DNA of 10,194 bases, from contig JAGYNX010000053.1 in the NCBI GenBank assembly GCA_018399855.1, forward strand, positions 1 through 10,194, written 5' to 3'. Of this stretch, positions 7,992-10,194 are shown piece by piece. Position 1 is the stretch's first letter; the number at the start of each line of letters is the position of its first letter. Made by a program: the position numbers and the translations under genes. The stretch is from Spirochaetota bacterium. GTDB lineage: Bacteria > Spirochaetota > UBA4802 > UB4802. The notes under the pieces were generated by a model. The model made no database searches and was not told the origin of the DNA. It saw only the letters and a list, made by a program, of their open reading frames with translations.

Positions 7992-9005
7992 TTAAGGAGA
8001 AATCTTGTTGAGATAAGGCAGCGGATCTACGTATTCAGTACCGATTCGAACCTGGTAATAGCACAGGTGCCTTGTTGCCTTGCCCGTCCTTCCCACGTAT
8101 CCAATAACTTCGCTTTTAGAAATTTTTTGGCCTTTCTCGACAGATATTCTCTGGCAGTGTGAATAGGTGGTCAGGAAACCGTATTTATGTTTTATGGATA
8201 TGGTGAGTCCCAGGTCGGAATCCCAGTGAATGGATTCTACTGTTCCAGGAGCCGTGGCCCGTACGGGTGCACCCGGGAATGAGGCGATATCGATTCCATG
8301 GTGAAATTCCTTTCTGAATGTATACGGGGATGTTCTTTCCCCGTACTGTGAAATGACATGTCCCTCTACCGGCCAGAGTGAGGGTGTGTTTTCAATTATT
8401 TTCTTTCTGGCATTGAGAAATCGTTTTATCTGGGCGATTACTTCTCTTGTTGTTTTTAATTCATGTTCCATCTCTTCGATATTCAACACTTCAATGGGAG
8501 GTGTGGAGATATCATTATCGGATTTGTCAGAAACCGGTGCTGATGCACCTCCTTTTGCCCATAATGTATCTACGTTATTACCAGGTGTGAGTGAATAGAG
8601 ATAGGTGATTTCTGGCTTGAATTTCTGGAAAAGATTATACAGCCTGTTGATCTCTTCCTTGTATTTTTTGATCTGAACCTTTGAGTTTGAACCATGTATC
8701 TTCAGTTTTGAGACTTCTTTGATAGTGGAAGAATGATTAACTATCATTATTGAGGTAATGGTAATGGTGATTATTATACCAAGAATGACAGAACTGAAGG
8801 CAAAAATTGATATATGGAAATTGAGGATTCGTTTCTCCGAGTGGGGGATGAACATGATGGTAATCCGTTCTTTACCCCTTTTGAGAAACTGGGACCAGAT
8901 TTCCCTGGTTCTGTCACGAAGATTGCCAAAATGATCTTCGAAAAATGTCCTGATATCTTTTTGCAGATCATTCAGGTTAGAATCTTTAAATGGGTTTAAT
9001 GCCAT
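7992..9005 (-). CDS. Membrane-anchored M23 (LytM-type) peptidase-like protein with altered zinc site
   Basis: The 337-residue protein starts with about 60 mostly polar and basic residues. One transmembrane segment follows (about 63-89), then a short coiled-coil-like stretch (about 94-130), a Ser/Pro/Asp-rich linker (about 150-172), a second helix (about 175-206) and an M23 domain (about 211-335). The first zinc motif HHGID (H235, D239) and the YSH histidine (H283) are present. The usual HxH is HLC here (H313, C315), so the third zinc ligand is Cys. M23 proteins cleave peptidoglycan cross-bridges or, when degenerate, activate amidases or act as scaffolds. The domain would lie in the periplasm with the N-terminal tail in the cytoplasm. 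The ATG at 9005 has only a weak ribosome site, but the next Met is residue 51 and would remove much of the tail. It is transcribed towards fliM and lies downstream of the receptor gene on the same strand, separated by 240 bp. Confidence 0.9.
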   Translation of the reverse strand: MALNPFKDSNLNDLQKDIRTFFEDHFGNLRDRTREIWSQFLKRGKERITIMFIPHSEKRILNFHISIFAFSSVILGIIITITITSIMIVNHSSTIKEVSKLKIHGSNSKVQIKKYKEEINRLYNLFQKFKPEITYLYSLTPGNNVDTLWAKGGASAPVSDKSDNDISTPPIEVLNIEEMEHELKTTREVIAQIKRFLNARKKIIENTPSLWPVEGHVISQYGERTSPYTFRKEFHHGIDIASFPGAPVRATAPGTVESIHWDSDLGLTISIKHKYGFLTTYSHCQRISVEKGQKISKSEVIGYVGRTGKATRHLCYYQVRIGTEYVDPLPYLNKISP

Positions 9006-9026
9006 AGTATACCGTATTTCCCGATA

Positions 9027-9047
9027 ATTGGTATTGTGTATACCAAT
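9027..9047. repeat. Inverted repeat, 8-bp arms, in the M23 gene leader
   Basis: ATTGGTAT (9027-9034) and ATACCAAT (9040-9047) are perfect reverse complements with a 5-bp spacer. They lie 22-42 bp before the M23 start codon and just downstream of a TATAAT box on the minus strand (9053-9058). It could be an operator or a small hairpin in the leader RNA. It has no following T-run, so it is not a standard terminator. Confidence 0.45.
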
Positions 9048-9052
9048 ACTGT

Positions 9053-9058
9053 ATTATA
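9053..9058 (-). promoter_or_regulatory. Candidate -10 box for the M23 gene
   Basis: The minus strand reads TATAAT, a perfect -10 hexamer, 48 bp before the start codon and immediately ahead of the inverted repeat at 9027-9047. No recognisable -35 is found at 16-18 bp, so it would depend on an activator or be a chance match in AT-rich DNA. Confidence 0.3.
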
Positions 9059-9142
9059 ACTCATCCGCGTTGGGATTATTTCTTTCGAACATGGTTTACT
9101 GGAATCAAAAAAATGAAAATAAAAGAAAAATAACGCCCACTC

Positions 9143-9170
9143 AGTTTAATTATCGACTTATTATTGTCAA
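9143..9170 (-). promoter_or_regulatory. Candidate sigma70-like promoter for the M23 gene
   Basis: The minus strand has a perfect -35 TTGACA (9165-9170), a 16-bp spacer and TAAACT (9143-9148, four of six consensus bases). Transcription from here would give a leader of about 130 bases containing the inverted repeat at 9027-9047. It competes with the TATAAT box at 9053-9058 as the main promoter. The rest of the 9006-9245 gap is AT-rich and shows no believable gene or terminator. Confidence 0.35.
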
Positions 9171-9245
9171 GTTTATTCTATTTTCATTAAATAGTAACAC
9201 TTTTTTTCAATCCCGGCTACAACACAAATACTGACTTGCTGTATG

Positions 9246-10194
9246 TTATGTATTGTATCCATTAATAATATCAGTCAACCTGTGGGCGTGTCCATCAACT
9301 GATGATGCCACGTTGGCAATATTTTCTGAGAATTGGGCCAGTTGCTGTATAGAAGTATTCAACTTTGTTATGGCGTTAAGAATTTCACCGCTTGTGGCCT
9401 TCTGCTCTTCGGTTGCCAGCGCGATCTGTTCTGACATTTTATCAACTTCTTCGGTCTGCTTCATTACATGCTCGGCATGTGTTGACTGCTCTTTAGTAGA
9501 CGACGCGATAGAACCAAGCAGGGCAGCGGCTTCTTCGATGTCACCTATCATCCGGGTGATTGAAGCGGCCGTACGGTTTACAAGCTCTGCTCCCTTTGTA
9601 ATATCATTGCGGCTGTTGTTGATAAGGGTTTCTATCTCTTTTGTGCTGCTGGCGGTGGCTTCGGCCAGCTTTGATATTTCTTCAGACACCACCGCGAACC
9701 CTTTACCAAACTCACCAGCCCTTGCTGCCTCGATGGCGGCATTCAGGGATAAGAGGTTTATCTGGTCTGATACATCATTTATTATGCCAACTATATCAAC
9801 GATACGGGTAGAGCTGTCTGAAAGCTGGTTTATGCTTTGAATTGTATCTTTAAGCATGAGCTCTGTGTCCCGGGCCCCTTGTACGGTTGCCTGTCCTTTC
9901 ACGCTGACGTTCTGGGAATGTTTATCGACTTCGTGAATATTGCTGCTCAGGCTGTTCATGGCTGTGGATGTTTCAGAAACCTTCTGGGACTGGTTGCCGG
10001 CTGAATCGGCCACGTTTTCGATACTCGCCAGTAGTTCTTCATGCGCCGAGGTGGTCTCTTCTATAAAGGCGGCCTGCTGCTGGGATTCAGTTTCCATTAC
10101 ACTGCTTACCCGTGATAGTTCTTCTGAACTCTTGTTCAGGTTGGTGATCATGCCCTTCACGTTGTCCAGCAGGTGCCTGTAGGTTACGATCATG
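9246..10194 (-). CDS. Methyl-accepting chemotaxis protein, signalling domain (N-terminus off window)
   Basis: The minus-strand frame is open to the right edge, so the sensor, membrane and HAMP parts lie outside. The Met at 10193 is probably internal. About 315 residues are visible, forming the long antiparallel coiled coil of the receptor cytoplasmic domain. The conserved hairpin tip includes DQINLLSLNAAIEAARAGE (143-161 of the visible part), where CheA and CheW bind, followed by GKGFAVVSEEISKLAEA. Descending and ascending helices rich in Glu, Gln, Ser and Thr flank it and contain likely methylation sites such as EETTSA and ATEEQ. The protein ends shortly after the helical bundle (NGYNT) without a CheR-tethering WxxF-type pentapeptide. 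It should report to the kinase that controls FliM through CheY. It lies 240 bp upstream of the M23 gene on the same strand and no terminator is evident between them. Confidence 0.95.
   Translation of the reverse strand, partial: MIVTYRHLLDNVKGMITNLNKSSEELSRVSSVMETESQQQAAFIEETTSAHEELLASIENVADSAGNQSQKVSETSTAMNSLSSNIHEVDKHSQNVSVKGQATVQGARDTELMLKDTIQSINQLSDSSTRIVDIVGIINDVSDQINLLSLNAAIEAARAGEFGKGFAVVSEEISKLAEATASSTKEIETLINNSRNDITKGAELVNRTAASITRMIGDIEEAAALLGSIASSTKEQSTHAEHVMKQTEEVDKMSEQIALATEEQKATSGEILNAITKLNTSIQQLAQFSENIANVASSVDGHAHRLTDIINGYNT

Noticed and set aside
9020..9027. CCCGATAA on the plus strand as a flagellar sigma28 -10 element
   Set aside because: There is no TAAA box at the required spacing, and no plus-strand gene lies downstream of it in the window.
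2258..9044. GTATAC-containing sequences at both the tetR and M23 promoters as a shared operator
   Set aside because: GTATAC and close variants are common throughout the window, including inside coding regions, and the flanking bases of the two sites differ.
9028..9234. Plus-strand open frame of 68 codons in the receptor/M23 gap
   Set aside because: No ribosome site, no domain, AT-driven composition, and it overlaps the inverted repeat and the promoter candidates.
9253..9840. Long plus-strand open frame (195 codons) opposite the chemotaxis receptor
   Set aside because: The receptor frame has strong conserved motifs. The antisense frame is a by-product of its codon bias and is low-complexity Ser/Ala/Ile sequence.

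Overview
The window looks like ordinary chromosomal DNA of a motile spirochaete (phylum Spirochaetota). The strongest clue is an intact fliM whose core reads like recalled spirochaetal FliM sequences. A methyl-accepting chemotaxis protein, a membrane-anchored M23 peptidase and a GAF-GAF-SpoIIE phosphatase fit the same picture. The assignment rests on recognising protein sequence, not on a database search. I saw no tRNA, rRNA, CRISPR array, insertion sequence, integrase or phage gene, and no gap between genes longer than 300 bases.

Layout. Bases 1-1534 (minus) hold most of a two-GAF serine phosphatase that runs off the left edge. Behind it in the same direction, at 1612-2232, is a TetR-family repressor. 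A 155-bp divergent region with a small palindrome on a TATAAT box separates the repressor from a plus-strand run of four genes: a COG2509-type FAD-dependent dehydrogenase (2388-3971), a cytoplasmic glycoside hydrolase family 2 enzyme (4033-5931), a secreted protein of unknown function (6004-6945) and the flagellar switch gene fliM (6949-7974). Converging on fliM with only 17 bp between them is a minus-strand M23/LytM-type protein (7992-9005) with one membrane segment and an unusual Cys in place of a zinc-ligand His. A 240-bp AT-rich gap with promoter-like and inverted-repeat elements follows. The window then ends inside the signalling half of a minus-strand chemotaxis receptor (9246 to the right edge).

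How the genes relate. FliM and the receptor are the output and input ends of chemotaxis, but they are not in one operon here. The usual spirochaetal neighbours of fliM (fliL, motAB, fliY, fliP) are missing, so fliM appears detached from the main flagellar cluster and tightly coupled to the secreted-protein gene. The TetR protein may regulate itself, the divergent oxidoreductase, or both. The phosphatase probably belongs to a partner-switching or general signalling route whose other parts lie outside the window.

I did not find a clear undescribed system. The points most worth checking are the Cys-substituted M23 active site, the coupled secreted-protein/fliM pair, and three small palindromes at likely promoters.
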